Assembly (NCBI RefSeq): GCF_001644025.1
Contig: NZ_LUUK01000182.1
Coordinates: 1-64,000 of the forward strand
DNA length: 64,000 bases
Reading direction: 5' to 3'
DNA from: Methylomonas koyamae
GTDB taxonomy: Bacteria; Pseudomonadota; Gammaproteobacteria; Methylococcales; Methylomonadaceae
The first letter of the stretch is position 1. Every line of letters starts with the position of its first letter. A program made the position numbers and the translations under genes. This document shows positions 1 to 10,698 of the stretch, one piece after another. Under the pieces are notes generated by a model. It saw only the letters and a program-made list of their open reading frames with translations. It was not told the DNA's origin and searched no databases.

Positions 1-20
1 AAGTCTCGGCGCGAAGGCAT
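1..20 (-). CDS. tkt: Start of a CDS leaving the window, probably transketolase
   Basis: Only the first six codons (M-P-S-R-R-D) lie inside the window. An ATG at 20 on the minus strand is preceded by a strong AAAGGAG ribosome-binding site 7 nt upstream. Transketolases commonly begin with M-[SP]-S-R-[RK]-[ED]-L-A-N-A-I-R, and in type I methanotrophs tkt typically follows the hexulose-phosphate synthase and isomerase genes, which lie immediately upstream here. The start is well supported by the sequence. The product name is inferred from six residues and gene order. Confidence 0.55.
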
Positions 21-172
21 GTTGGTCTCCTTTATTTTGTTATTTTAGGTACGATGCCCGTAAACTAGAACATCGCTCTGGCTGGGGCTTGGTAATTGCA
101 AGGAAAACCAACACGACGCTACTGTTTAACAGACTGCCGGAATTGGCATCACCTTGATACCTTGTAAATGTC

Positions 173-208
173 CAAAGCCGCGACCGACAAGTGACGCCCG
201 CGGCTTTG
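173..208 (-). other. Intercistronic hairpin between hxlB and the next gene
   Basis: A perfect 10-bp inverted repeat (CAAAGCCGCG / CGCGGCTTTG) with a 16-nt loop begins 10 nt past the hxlB stop codon. No long U-tract follows on the minus strand, so it is more likely an mRNA-stabilising or partially terminating hairpin that lowers expression of the following gene relative to hxlAB than a full terminator. The structure is seen; its role is inferred. Confidence 0.5.
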
Positions 209-217
209 ACGCCGTCC

Positions 218-751
218 TTATTCCAAGTTGGCGTGTCTCGATCTCATTTCTTCTTCCGGGATACCCTTCTCATGAATGACATGGGAAATCGTAGCCTCGA
301 GGAAAAGCAGAGTAGACAATTCAAATACGGTACCCATAGGCATGCCTCTGACTTTACCGTATTGTTCGGCACGACCGATTTGCAACGTAACGTCGGCCAA
401 ATCGCCGATAGTCGAATCGTCTTTGGCCGAAATCAGCGCGATTTTCGCACCCACTTCTTTAGCTTTCTTGGTGAAGGCCACCAGCTGCTCAGTTTCTCCG
501 GAGCCGGAAATAATGATCAACAAGTCGCCGGCTTTAATACTAGGCGTGACGATTTCACCGACAACGCTGACATCATAGCCACCATGCATCAGCCGCATCG
601 CGAAAAAATTACCGACCAATTTGGAGCGACCAGCACCAGAAATGAAGACGCGCTTAGCCTGGTCCAACATGTCGACCAAAGTTTTGTCGTACGAATCGGG
701 TGTCGCTTCCAGAATGCTGGAAATTTTGCTTAAGACTAACTCTTGATGCAT
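218..751 (-). CDS. hxlB: 6-phospho-3-hexuloisomerase (RuMP pathway)
   Basis: This 177-residue protein converts D-arabino-3-hexulose 6-phosphate to fructose 6-phosphate, the second step of formaldehyde fixation by the ribulose monophosphate cycle. It is a single cytoplasmic SIS (sugar isomerase) domain. The sugar-phosphate binding segments are visible as FISGAGRSKLVGNFFAMRL (about residues 36-54) and the Ser/Gly-rich IISGSGETEQL (about 80-90). Length matches the family (about 175-185). The start lies 3 nt after the hxlA stop, so the two are co-transcribed and probably translationally coupled. The consecutive pathway steps in adjacent genes make the assignment firm. Confidence 0.95.
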   Translation of the reverse strand: MHQELVLSKISSILEATPDSYDKTLVDMLDQAKRVFISGAGRSKLVGNFFAMRLMHGGYDVSVVGEIVTPSIKAGDLLIIISGSGETEQLVAFTKKAKEVGAKIALISAKDDSTIGDLADVTLQIGRAEQYGKVRGMPMGTVFELSTLLFLEATISHVIHEKGIPEEEMRSRHANLE

Positions 752-754
752 GAC

Positions 755-1402
755 TTACACCGCCGCCACGTCGACCAATTCACGGATTTCACGAGCCGCT
801 TCGGCAGGTGACGGAGCGCCGTAGATAGCCGCGCCGACCACGATAATGTTGGCTCCCGCTTTAACGGTTTGATCGATAGTGGCTGGTTTGATACCGCCGG
901 CAACGGAAACGCGAACGTTCAAGCCCAGGTTGGCGACTTCGGCCAAGTCGGTGAAAGGCGTTTGACCGGCCGCTTGTGCGTCCAGACCGGTGTGTACACC
1001 CATGATTTGGGCGCCCAGCTTCGCGGATTCGCGAGCGCACTCGCCTTTGTTAGGCACGTTAATCAAGTCGACTTGCACTTCGGCAGCATATTTTTTAGCT
1101 GCCTTGATCACGCCACCAATAGTAGCCAGACCGGAAACACCCAATACGGTGCAGATGTCCGCGCCGGCAGCGTAGAAAGCACCAGCTTCGTATTCGCCGG
1201 CATCCATGGTTTTCAGGTCAACCAACAACAATTTATCGGGGTAACGTTGTCTCAGTTCTTTGACCAAATTGACACCGTTGTATTTGATGCAAGGGGTGCC
1301 AATTTCGAAAATGTCGACGTAAGGGGCTACTTGGTCAGCCAGCGCGACGGTTTGGTTGAAATCCAGTGAGTCCAACGCCATTTGAATTAATGGTCTTGCC
1401 AT
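755..1402 (-). CDS. hxlA: 3-hexulose-6-phosphate synthase (RuMP pathway)
   Basis: A 215-residue TIM-barrel enzyme of the OMP-decarboxylase suprafamily. It condenses formaldehyde with ribulose 5-phosphate to give hexulose 6-phosphate, the central carbon-assimilation reaction of type I methanotrophs. The family-defining metal/proton-relay segment is LLVDLKTMDAGEYEA. The C-terminal phosphate-binding loop is VAGGIKP...VVGAAIYGA. The frame stays open 19 codons upstream, but the ATG at 1402 starts the typical M-A-R-P-L-I-Q-M-A-L-D terminus and has CGGAG about 8 nt upstream, so it was chosen. hxlB follows after 3 nt and probably transketolase after that. Confidence 0.96.
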   Translation of the reverse strand: MARPLIQMALDSLDFNQTVALADQVAPYVDIFEIGTPCIKYNGVNLVKELRQRYPDKLLLVDLKTMDAGEYEAGAFYAAGADICTVLGVSGLATIGGVIKAAKKYAAEVQVDLINVPNKGECARESAKLGAQIMGVHTGLDAQAAGQTPFTDLAEVANLGLNVRVSVAGGIKPATIDQTVKAGANIIVVGAAIYGAPSPAEAAREIRELVDVAAV

Positions 1403-1475
1403 GTGATGTGCTCCGAAAAGTTTTAATTTTATTGATAGCTGATTCTCGCAAATTGCCACAACCCGCTAGGCTAGT

Positions 1476-1528
1476 CACGTACGTGTGATGCATCTGTAAC
1501 TGTAAGATAGAAATAGCACGGCTGTCAA
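1476..1528 (-). promoter_or_regulatory. Candidate hxlA promoter and palindrome
   Basis: On the minus strand a consensus TTGACA (1528-1523) is followed 17 nt later by the weak -10 candidate TTACAG (1505-1500); TATCTT is an alternative at shorter spacing. About 15 nt further downstream is a perfect 10-bp palindrome, CACGTACGTG (1476-1485), in the likely 5' leader, a possible operator. The leader to the hxlA ATG would be about 90 nt. The -35 is clear, the -10 is not. Confidence 0.4.
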
Positions 1529-1688
1529 TGCTTGACTGCCGCCAAATACAAAGCTTCAGGGCACTCGGACCAAGATTTTATCGACCGAAAAACCCAACAT
1601 CGCAAACCGCGAAATTTCCCGATGGGAAATCGCCTTTTCAGGACGATAGTTGACTCTAAAACACCACCCGCTCATCCTAGCACTGTCT

Positions 1689-2198
1689 ATGAAACGCTTA
1701 TTTTTCGCGCTCTGGCCACCACTTGACGCCCTAGCCAAACTCCAGCAGCTAATTCAACACCTTGATCGCTCAATAACTCCTCTGGCTATCTCCAACTTGC
1801 ATGTTACGTTGGTGTTTTTAGGCACTGTAAATCACAAACAAGAACGGGAACTGCGCAGACGAGCCAACACCATCAAATTTCACGGCGCCGAACTGACGTT
1901 CGACCGGCTCGATTTTTGGCAAAAACCCAGCATACTTTGCCTGACCTCCACCGACGGATTAACAGCCGTGAGCGAACTTTCCGAACAATTGACCAGAATC
2001 AGCAAGGGGCTGGACATACCAATCGACAACCGCCCCTTCACTCCACACATCACGCTATGTCGTAAAATCAAACGCCCACTCGATACCGAATTCGAACCGA
2101 TAACTTGGCGCGCCACCGGCTTTTGCCTGGCCGAGTCGGTATCAAACTCCGGACGCCGCCAATATCGGGTTCTCGAGGAGTGGCCATCATTGTCATAA
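1689..2198 (+). CDS. thpR: RNA 2',3'-cyclic phosphodiesterase (2H / LigT family)
   Basis: A 169-residue 2H phosphoesterase that would hydrolyse 2',3'-cyclic phosphate ends of RNA. The two family tetrapeptides H-x-T-L are visible: HVTLVFLG near residue 37 and HITLCRKI near residue 120. The N-terminus M-K-R-L-F-F-A-L-W-P is typical of ThpR, so the ATG at 1689 was preferred over an in-frame upstream start at 1650. It is a single-domain cytoplasmic enzyme followed by the tautomerase gene after 31 nt. The family is certain; the in vivo substrate is not. Confidence 0.9.
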   Translation: MKRLFFALWPPLDALAKLQQLIQHLDRSITPLAISNLHVTLVFLGTVNHKQERELRRRANTIKFHGAELTFDRLDFWQKPSILCLTSTDGLTAVSELSEQLTRISKGLDIPIDNRPFTPHITLCRKIKRPLDTEFEPITWRATGFCLAESVSNSGRRQYRVLEEWPSLS

Positions 2199-2229
2199 GC
2201 AGCCGATACAAACCTGAGGAGAACCGACC

Positions 2230-2577
2230 ATGCCCATGCTGAAACTGCGCACTAACATCCCTATTACCGCCGAACAATCTCCTAACCTGCTGAAAGCCTT
2301 CTCGCACTTGCTAGCCCAGGAGACCGGAAAACCGGAACGCTATGTCATGATCGACATTTCCGGAAATCACTTCATGCTGTTTGCCGGCAGCGATTCTCCT
2401 TTAGCTTATTTGGAGTGCAAAAGCATAGGGCTCAGCGCCAGCCAAGCCACAAAGCTTTCAGCGTCCCTCTGCCAAATATTGTCCGAGGAACTCGGCATCG
2501 CTGGCGACCGAATTTACATTGAGTTCAGTAATTGTCCGGCTGAGTTTTGGGGCTGGAACAGCTCGACGTTCGGCTGA
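2230..2577 (+). CDS. MIF-like phenylpyruvate tautomerase family protein
   Basis: A 115-residue protein of the macrophage migration inhibitory factor/tautomerase superfamily. The catalytic N-terminal proline exposed after methionine removal is present (M-P-M-L). Family features include the central G-K-P-E-R-Y-V-M-I segment, SPLAYLE, and the C-terminal G-I-A-G-D-R-I-Y-I-E-F followed by F-W-G-W-N. Length equals that of MIF (about 115). It has a GAGGAG site 9 nt upstream of the start. The physiological substrate in bacteria is unknown. Confidence 0.88.
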   Translation: MPMLKLRTNIPITAEQSPNLLKAFSHLLAQETGKPERYVMIDISGNHFMLFAGSDSPLAYLECKSIGLSASQATKLSASLCQILSEELGIAGDRIYIEFSNCPAEFWGWNSSTFG

Positions 2578-2618
2578 CAGCGCAAAATCCGGCGCGCAAG
2601 CGCGCCGGTTCAGTCGCG

Positions 2619-2975
2619 TTATTTAGGCTTAACTTCGGATTTACCCTTGTCCGGCTTCTCGGCGCTTGCTGCCTTACCGGCTTTTTCCGTTTTTTCCGTT
2701 TTAGTATCAGATGGAACTGGCACACCATCGCCGAACAGAATATTTTTCTCGTTCGCCATCGCGGTTTTTTCGCCAATGCCTTTGACCGCCTCTAAATCCT
2801 TCAAACTTTTAAAATCACCATGCTCCTTGCGATACTGCACGATGGCCTCGGCTTTTTTCGGGCCGACTCCGGTTAAGGCAGTGGAAATTGCTTCCGCGTC
2901 TGCCTGATTGATATTGATGGGTTCAGCACTCACCCAAAACGAACAAAGCAATAGAACCAGAAATAGCTTTTTCAT
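2619..2975 (-). CDS. Exported helix-hairpin-helix protein (ComEA-like)
   Basis: A 118-residue protein with a signal peptide (M-K-K-L-F-L-V-L-L-L-C..., cleavage probably after V-S-A around residue 17). A ComEA-type tandem helix-hairpin-helix DNA-binding module follows: INQADAEAISTALTGVGPKK, then LKDLEAVKGIGEKTA, about residues 20-75. The C-terminal 40 residues are a Lys/Glu/Ala-rich, probably disordered tail. Periplasmic proteins of this type bind double-stranded DNA and some support competence. It is a lone gene convergent with the tautomerase, so a role in DNA uptake is only a possibility. Confidence 0.82.
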   Translation of the reverse strand: MKKLFLVLLLCSFWVSAEPININQADAEAISTALTGVGPKKAEAIVQYRKEHGDFKSLKDLEAVKGIGEKTAMANEKNILFGDGVPVPSDTKTEKTEKAGKAASAEKPDKGKSEVKPK

Positions 2976-3105
2976 AATTCGACCTCGTAATTTAGTTAGA
3001 GATTAGGCTTAATCGGCTCATTCCATTAAGAATGACTTGAAAAGCTAGTCGATTGTAGAAGCTAAACCTATTTTTTCAATACGAAATTCCGAAAATAACT
3101 AACCC

Positions 3106-4077
3106 CTATGCCGTGGCGACAAACACAGCTCTGACAGGAGCCGGCAGGCCTTCGATAGTCTTATCCGAGTCGTTAGGATCCAAAAAGTCCGTCAGCGACT
3201 GAAAACGCATCCATTCGGTCGAACGCTGCTCTTCCACCGAGGTTTTTTCGACGTTCACCACCCTAACATCCTTGAAGCCGCAACGCCCCAACCAAACCGA
3301 CAGCGCCTCGCAACTTGGCAAAAACCAGACGTTACGCATGCTGGCATAACGCCGCTCGGGCAGCAACACGCGGTCCGGACCGCCGTCGATCACCAAGGTT
3401 TCCAATACCAACTCGCCACCCGGCCTCAGGCAACCTTTCAATTCCAGCAAATGATCGATCGGCGAACGCCGGTGATATAAAACCCCCATCGAAAAAACCG
3501 TATCGAAAATTCCCAAGTCCGCCGGCACATCCTCTATACCCAGCGGCAAAACGAAGACTGGCGCATCGCCGCCGTGCAGACGACGAACCGCCTGAAATTG
3601 CATCACGCTCAACAGAGTCGGATCGATACCGATCACCATTCTGGCGCCGGCGCCCCACATCCGCCAGGCGTAGTAACCGTTTCCGCAACCGACATCCAGC
3701 ACCAATCGGTTGCGCAACGGCGCAATGGCATCTTTAACACGACGCCACTTCCAATCGGAGCGCCATTCGGTGTCGATCTCGATACCGAAAAGACGATACG
3801 GCCCCTTCCGCCAAGGATGCAAGGCCATCAACCGCTCGCGTAACTCGGAGCGTGCCGTTTCGGAAATGTCCGAGTCGCCGCCGATTTGTACTTGATCGAG
3901 CAAGTCGCAAACGCTCGGTGTCAGAGGCGGCAATGCATCGACCACGCTCCGCCAGCGTCGCAAATCGCCATGCCCGGTTTCATCGAATGCCGTAGCTAAC
4001 TGCCCCGGCAATAATGCCGCCCAGCGCTGACCTCCCGCCTCGACAAGCAAGTTGAATAAAGGCCGGTAATCGATCAT
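3106..4077 (-). CDS. cmoB: tRNA U34 carboxymethyltransferase CmoB
   Basis: A 323-residue SAM-superfamily enzyme that transfers the carboxymethyl group of carboxy-S-adenosylmethionine to 5-hydroxyuridine at tRNA position 34, giving cmo5U in wobble-decoding tRNAs. The methyltransferase fold is visible as VLDVGCGNGYYAWRMWGAGA and TVFSMGVLYHRRSPIDHL. The N-terminal HPWRKGPY...GIEIDTEWRSDWKW is CmoB-specific. The ATG at 4077 overlaps the cmoA stop (ATGA) and was chosen over an upstream in-frame start at 4119. Its partner CmoA, which makes the cofactor, is directly upstream in the same operon. Confidence 0.95.
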   Translation of the reverse strand: MIDYRPLFNLLVEAGGQRWAALLPGQLATAFDETGHGDLRRWRSVVDALPPLTPSVCDLLDQVQIGGDSDISETARSELRERLMALHPWRKGPYRLFGIEIDTEWRSDWKWRRVKDAIAPLRNRLVLDVGCGNGYYAWRMWGAGARMVIGIDPTLLSVMQFQAVRRLHGGDAPVFVLPLGIEDVPADLGIFDTVFSMGVLYHRRSPIDHLLELKGCLRPGGELVLETLVIDGGPDRVLLPERRYASMRNVWFLPSCEALSVWLGRCGFKDVRVVNVEKTSVEEQRSTEWMRFQSLTDFLDPNDSDKTIEGLPAPVRAVFVATA

Positions 4078-4805
4078 TTCAACGCGATCATTGACGCGAA
4101 ATTGAAGTACTGGAACCAAACCTCGACACTGGAAAACCCCGCTGCTTCCAGGCGCGCGCGATGCTCGGAGAAAGTCTCCGGTATCAAGACGTTCTCCAAC
4201 GCAGTTCGCTTTTGACTGATCTCCAGTTCGCTATACCCTTGCGCTTTCTTGAACAGATGATGCATTTCGGTTTGCAGATCCTGCTGACGTTTGTCATCGA
4301 ACGCCAGCTTCTCGGACAAGATCAACACGCCGCCAGGCAGTAGGCCGTCGTAAAGCCCAGCGATAAAGCGACCACGGTCTTCGAGAGGTATGAATTGCAG
4401 CGTGAAATTCAGCACAACCACCGATGCATCGCGAATTTCAATATCGCGAATATCGGCGCAACGCCATTCGATGTCGACCTCCGCCGGGGCCAGCTCAATA
4501 TCGCGCCGACATTGCTCGATCATCGCCTCCGAACAGTCGACCGCCACGATTTTGCAGTTTCGGACAGCAATGTTGGCGCGCATGGCCAATGCCGCCGCAC
4601 CTAACGAACATCCCAAGTCGTAACATCGACTGTTTTCGCGGGCGTAACGGCCGGCCAACAAACCAATTGCGGAAATCATCGTGCCGTAGCCCGGCACCGA
4701 GCGTCGAATCATGTCCGGAAAGACCTTGACGACGTTCTCGTCGAAGCTAAATGCCGCGATTTCGCCTAGCGGACTGGCGTATAAAGAATCTTTCGAAGCT
4801 GGCAT
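4074..4805 (-). CDS. cmoA: Carboxy-S-adenosyl-L-methionine synthase CmoA
   Basis: Makes carboxy-SAM from SAM and prephenate for CmoB. About 243 residues, matching the family. Diagnostic segments are FSFDENVVKVFPDMIRRSVPGY and the SAM-binding YDLGCSLGAAALAMR. VVVLNFTLQFIPLEDR and ILSEKLAFDD follow later. The first ATG of the frame is at 4805. A TTG at 4832 would extend the protein by nine residues; neither has a good Shine-Dalgarno sequence, so the start is uncertain. The stop overlaps the cmoB start by 4 nt, indicating coupled translation. Confidence 0.94.
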   Translation of the reverse strand: MPASKDSLYASPLGEIAAFSFDENVVKVFPDMIRRSVPGYGTMISAIGLLAGRYARENSRCYDLGCSLGAAALAMRANIAVRNCKIVAVDCSEAMIEQCRRDIELAPAEVDIEWRCADIRDIEIRDASVVVLNFTLQFIPLEDRGRFIAGLYDGLLPGGVLILSEKLAFDDKRQQDLQTEMHHLFKKAQGYSELEISQKRTALENVLIPETFSEHRARLEAAGFSSVEVWFQYFNFASMIALK

Positions 4806-4859
4806 GAGGAGCGACCGCGCTGGTTTGAACAAGCGCGGCCAAGCAAGACTGGCGAATGC

Positions 4860-7218
<2,359 letters not shown>

Positions 7219-7222
<4 letters not shown>

Positions 7223-8067
7223 CAGCCATCGACCAATACGCCGTATTCGGCCACCCGATTAACCACAGCAAATCGCCGCGCATCCACGGCCTATTCGCCG
7301 AGCAAACCGGTCAACGTCTGCAATACCGGGCGGCGGACGTACCGGCCGAGCTGTTTCGCTCCGCGGTAGAAACCTTCTTTGCCGACGGCGGCAAGGGTCT
7401 CAATTGCACGGTGCCGCTCAAGGAACTCGCCTGGCAATTCGCGGACCGCCTCGGCGACCGCGCCCTGCTCGCCAAAGCCGTCAACACCCTGGCACGCCAG
7501 ACCGACGGCCGCATCCTCGGCGACAATACCGACGGCGTCGGTCTGCTCAACGACCTGACCATCAACCATCGCATTCCGTTGCGCGCCAGCCGGATCTTAG
7601 TGCTCGGGGCCGGCGGCGCGACACGCGGTATCGTCGCGCCGCTGCTGGAACAGGCACCGGCGCAGCTCGTCATCGCCAATCGGACACTCGAAAAAGCCGA
7701 GGCCATTGCCGACGAGTTTGCCGATCTTGGAGAGTTGCACGCCTGCGGCTACGCCGATTTGAACAGCCGCTTCGACGTCATTTTGAATGCAACCTCCGCC
7801 AGCTTGGGCGGCGACCTGCCGCCGCTGGCCGACGATATTCTCGCCGACGGCGGCTGCTGCTACGATTTGGCTTATGCCAACCAGCCTACCGCATTCGTAA
7901 ACTGGGGCCTTAGGCACGGCGCCTCGCTAAGCCTCGACGGCTTGGGCATGCTGGTGGAGCAGGCCGCCGAGGCCTTCTATCTTTGGCGGGGCGTCAGACC
8001 GGACACCCGTCCGGTCATCGATTTGCTGAACCGCGAGCGAACGCTGCCGCCGCTTCGAAACGATTGA
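7219..8067 (+). CDS. aroE: Shikimate dehydrogenase (NADP+)
   Basis: Reduces 3-dehydroshikimate to shikimate in aromatic amino-acid synthesis. 282 residues, typical length. Substrate-domain motifs are YAVFGHPINHSKSPRIH and LNCTVPLKELAW, which carries the catalytic lysine. GDNTDGVGL is the catalytic Asp region, and the Rossmann nucleotide loop is LVLGAGGATRGI. The ATG at 7219 overlaps the upstream stop by 4 nt and gives the canonical M-x-x-x-D-Q-Y-A-V-F-G-H-P terminus; an in-frame start at 7186 lies inside the previous gene. HDOD signalling genes follow after 61 nt. Confidence 0.96.
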
Positions 8068-8128
8068 CCTCCGTCCAACACCAACGACAATCACTCTTCC
8101 ACGATCCATCATTGCTTAACGGACCAAC

Positions 8129-9409
8129 ATGAAGGCCATCAAATCATTATTCGGGAAAGTCTCCGGCAAATCCCCAGCCCCGCTGGGAACACAGCCCATC
8201 ACGACCGAAACCTTGCGGCAACTCTTCCCAATCAGAAACCTGAGCGAAGAAATCCTGCAAACCTTCGCGGCCGAGAACCACGTCGAAACCTACTCAGCCG
8301 GTCGAACCCTGTTTTCGGTCAACGAGCCTTCGACCTGCGCGATTTTCTTGCTTGACGGAACCGTGGTTTTGGCCGATCAGCACGGTAAAGGTTACGAAAT
8401 CAGCGCCGGCAGCGCGCAAGCCAAGTTTCCGATCTGTAGCGGTGCCAAACAAACCGCGACGGCCACCGCCAAAACCGACATTAGTATTCTGCGGGTGTCG
8501 TTAAAAATCATGCTCACCTCCGGCCGCTTCGACCACGGCAAACTGGACGTACCGGAAGACTTGCAAGGTAACCGCCTGTTATCGCTGTTCGCCGACCATT
8601 TCCAGCACCACCACCACGAACTGGAAATTCCGTCGCTGCCGGAAGTGGCGATCAAGTTGCGCCAAGCCATCCAAAAAGACGTCAATATCGATGACGCGGT
8701 CAAGATCATTCAACTCGACCCGGCTATCTCGGCCAAACTGATCGAAGTGGCCAACTGCCCGTTGTACTTGACCACTGTCCCCGCCAAAAACTGTAAGGAT
8801 GCGGTGATCCGCATCGGCCTGAACGCCACGCGCAGCTTGGTCACCGCGCTGAGTATCAAGCAGATTTTCAAATCCAAATCGCCGCTGCTGAAGACTTACC
8901 TCGAAGATTTGTGGAAACAAAGCCTGTATTTGTCCAGCCTTTGTCACGTGCTGGCCAGCCATAGCCAGCAACAAAATCCGGAAGATGCGCTGTTGGCCGG
9001 GTTAACCTGCGACATTGGCGTGATTCCGTTTCTCAGCTTCGTGGCGGACTTGCCGCTCGAGTACCACAATGAGACCGAAATCGAACAAGCGATCCCCGTC
9101 GTCAGAGCGCCCGTCGGCGCGGTCGTGCTCAAGGAATGGGATTTTGCCGATGAGTTCATTCAGGCGGCCAAACATTCCAGCGATTGGTTTCACGCTAGCG
9201 GTGACACGTTAACACTGACCGACATTGTCGTGCTCTCTCGACTACATGCCTTGATCGGCAAAAAGGCCAACGCCGATCTGCCGGCAATCAGCGCGATCCC
9301 GGCCGCCGCCAAACTGAAAACCTTTTCGCTGTCGCCGGAAAACACGCTGGCGATCCTGCACGACGCAAAAGCCAAGATTCAGGAAGCTTTGAACACCTTC
9401 ATCACTTGA
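8129..9409 (+). CDS. HDOD signalling protein with cyclic-nucleotide-binding-like N-terminus (paralogue 1)
   Basis: 426 residues. The N-terminal 130 residues resemble a cNMP-binding-like beta-roll (L-F-P-I-R-N-L-S-E-E...S-A-G-R-T-L-F-S-V-N-E...L-L-D-G-T-V-V-L). Residues about 150-400 form an HDOD domain: IPSLPEVAIKLRQAI, DAVKIIQLDPAISAKLIEVA, DAVIRIGLNATRSLV and EDALLAGLTCDIGVIPFL. HDOD proteins are non-catalytic HD-like modules tied to motility, competence and c-di-GMP signalling. A His cluster (H-H-H-H) at about 154-157 precedes the HDOD domain. The next paralogue begins 1 nt after this stop. Confidence 0.88.
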   Translation: MKAIKSLFGKVSGKSPAPLGTQPITTETLRQLFPIRNLSEEILQTFAAENHVETYSAGRTLFSVNEPSTCAIFLLDGTVVLADQHGKGYEISAGSAQAKFPICSGAKQTATATAKTDISILRVSLKIMLTSGRFDHGKLDVPEDLQGNRLLSLFADHFQHHHHELEIPSLPEVAIKLRQAIQKDVNIDDAVKIIQLDPAISAKLIEVANCPLYLTTVPAKNCKDAVIRIGLNATRSLVTALSIKQIFKSKSPLLKTYLEDLWKQSLYLSSLCHVLASHSQQQNPEDALLAGLTCDIGVIPFLSFVADLPLEYHNETEIEQAIPVVRAPVGAVVLKEWDFADEFIQAAKHSSDWFHASGDTLTLTDIVVLSRLHALIGKKANADLPAISAIPAAAKLKTFSLSPENTLAILHDAKAKIQEALNTFIT

Positions 9410-9410
9410 T

Positions 9411-10697
9411 ATGTTCGGCAAGTTATTTAAACGGGCGGCGACCAAACCCGTCGCCGCGGCGAGCAACGGCGAACGTCCGGCCCACCGTCTGCCCATCGAG
9501 TTTTTACGCAAACTGATCCCGATCAGCGAGCTGGACAGCAAAGAACTGATAAAGCTGCCGATTGCGTTATGCCAGTTCAATGCCGGGGACATCGTCTTCA
9601 ATCGCGGCGAAGCCTCCGACACCTTGATTTATCTCTACAGCGGCAAAGTGTTTCTGGAGTCGGCCAACGGCGGATACACGGTTGAAGAGAATACCTTCAA
9701 GGCCTGCTATCCGTTGGCGGCTCACGGCGAACATAGCGTCAGCGCCATTGCCCAAACCCCATCCCAGCTGATTTACCTACCACTATCGTTACTGCGACAA
9801 AGCAGCGCTCAGCCACACAATCCGCTGGCAAACCGCGCCAATCCGCCCGCCGAACTGCGTAATAGCCGGCTATTCGCGAAACTTTGCGCGGCCTACGACG
9901 CCGACGCGCTGCAAGTCCCCAGCCTGCCCGACGTCGCCTTAAGGCTGCGTAGTGCATTGCAAAAAGACATCAGCGTCGCCGATGCGGTGAAAATCGTAAA
10001 TCTGGACCCGGCGATTTCGTCCAAACTGGTACAGGTCGCCAACAGTCCGATCTACCGAGGCTTAAAGCCGGTCAGTAATAGCCACGATGCGGTCAATCAT
10101 CTGGGCTTCAAAATTACTCAAAATCTGGTCACCAGCGTCAGCCTGCACCAATTGTTCCGCAGCACCAATAAAGTGCTTCAGCAAAAATCCCAGCAAACCT
10201 GGAAGCAGAGCATACAAATCGCCAGTTTGAGTTGTACCTTGGCCGGTCTCGGTAAAAAGATCAACGCCGACGAAGCCTTGCTTGCCGGCCTGACTCACAA
10301 TATCGGCGTCTTGCCTATCATTACATTGGCTGGTAGCCTGCCCGCTTCAGAGTACACCGAGGCCGAACTCGACGCTTGCATCGACTACCTACAGGGGCTA
10401 TTCGGCACTTTCATCCTGAAAAAATGGCATTTTCCGGACACGCTGATCCAAATTCCGGCGCAAACCGGAAACTGGTATTACGACGCCGGCGAGGGCCTGC
10501 AATTGCACGACATTGTATTGTTGGCCAAATTTCACAGTCAGTTGGGGGGCATCCGGATGCACAAATTGCCGCCTCTGAACACCTTGCCGGCGTTTCATAA
10601 ACTGGACGACTGCGCTTTAACGCCCGACATGTCCCTGCAAGTACTGCAGGACGCCAAACAGCAAATCGCCGAGGCCTTGGCATTTTTCCGGGCCTGA
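9411..10697 (+). CDS. HDOD signalling protein with cyclic-nucleotide-binding-like N-terminus (paralogue 2)
   Basis: 428 residues, the same architecture as its neighbours. The beta-roll N-terminus includes F-N-A-G-D-I-V-F-N-R-G-E-A-S-D-T-L-I-Y-L-Y-S-G-K-V, and the HDOD domain has VPSLPDVALRLRSALQKD, VKIVNLDPAISSKLVQVANS and NADEALLAGLTHNIGVLPI. The start is 1 nt after the previous stop and the stop is 1 nt before the next start, so the three are a single translational unit. This copy retains the most canonical cNMP-like loop (G-E-A-S-D) but lacks an obvious phosphate-binding Arg, so nucleotide binding cannot be assumed. Confidence 0.88.
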   Translation: MFGKLFKRAATKPVAAASNGERPAHRLPIEFLRKLIPISELDSKELIKLPIALCQFNAGDIVFNRGEASDTLIYLYSGKVFLESANGGYTVEENTFKACYPLAAHGEHSVSAIAQTPSQLIYLPLSLLRQSSAQPHNPLANRANPPAELRNSRLFAKLCAAYDADALQVPSLPDVALRLRSALQKDISVADAVKIVNLDPAISSKLVQVANSPIYRGLKPVSNSHDAVNHLGFKITQNLVTSVSLHQLFRSTNKVLQQKSQQTWKQSIQIASLSCTLAGLGKKINADEALLAGLTHNIGVLPIITLAGSLPASEYTEAELDACIDYLQGLFGTFILKKWHFPDTLIQIPAQTGNWYYDAGEGLQLHDIVLLAKFHSQLGGIRMHKLPPLNTLPAFHKLDDCALTPDMSLQVLQDAKQQIAEALAFFRA

Positions 10698-10698
10698 C

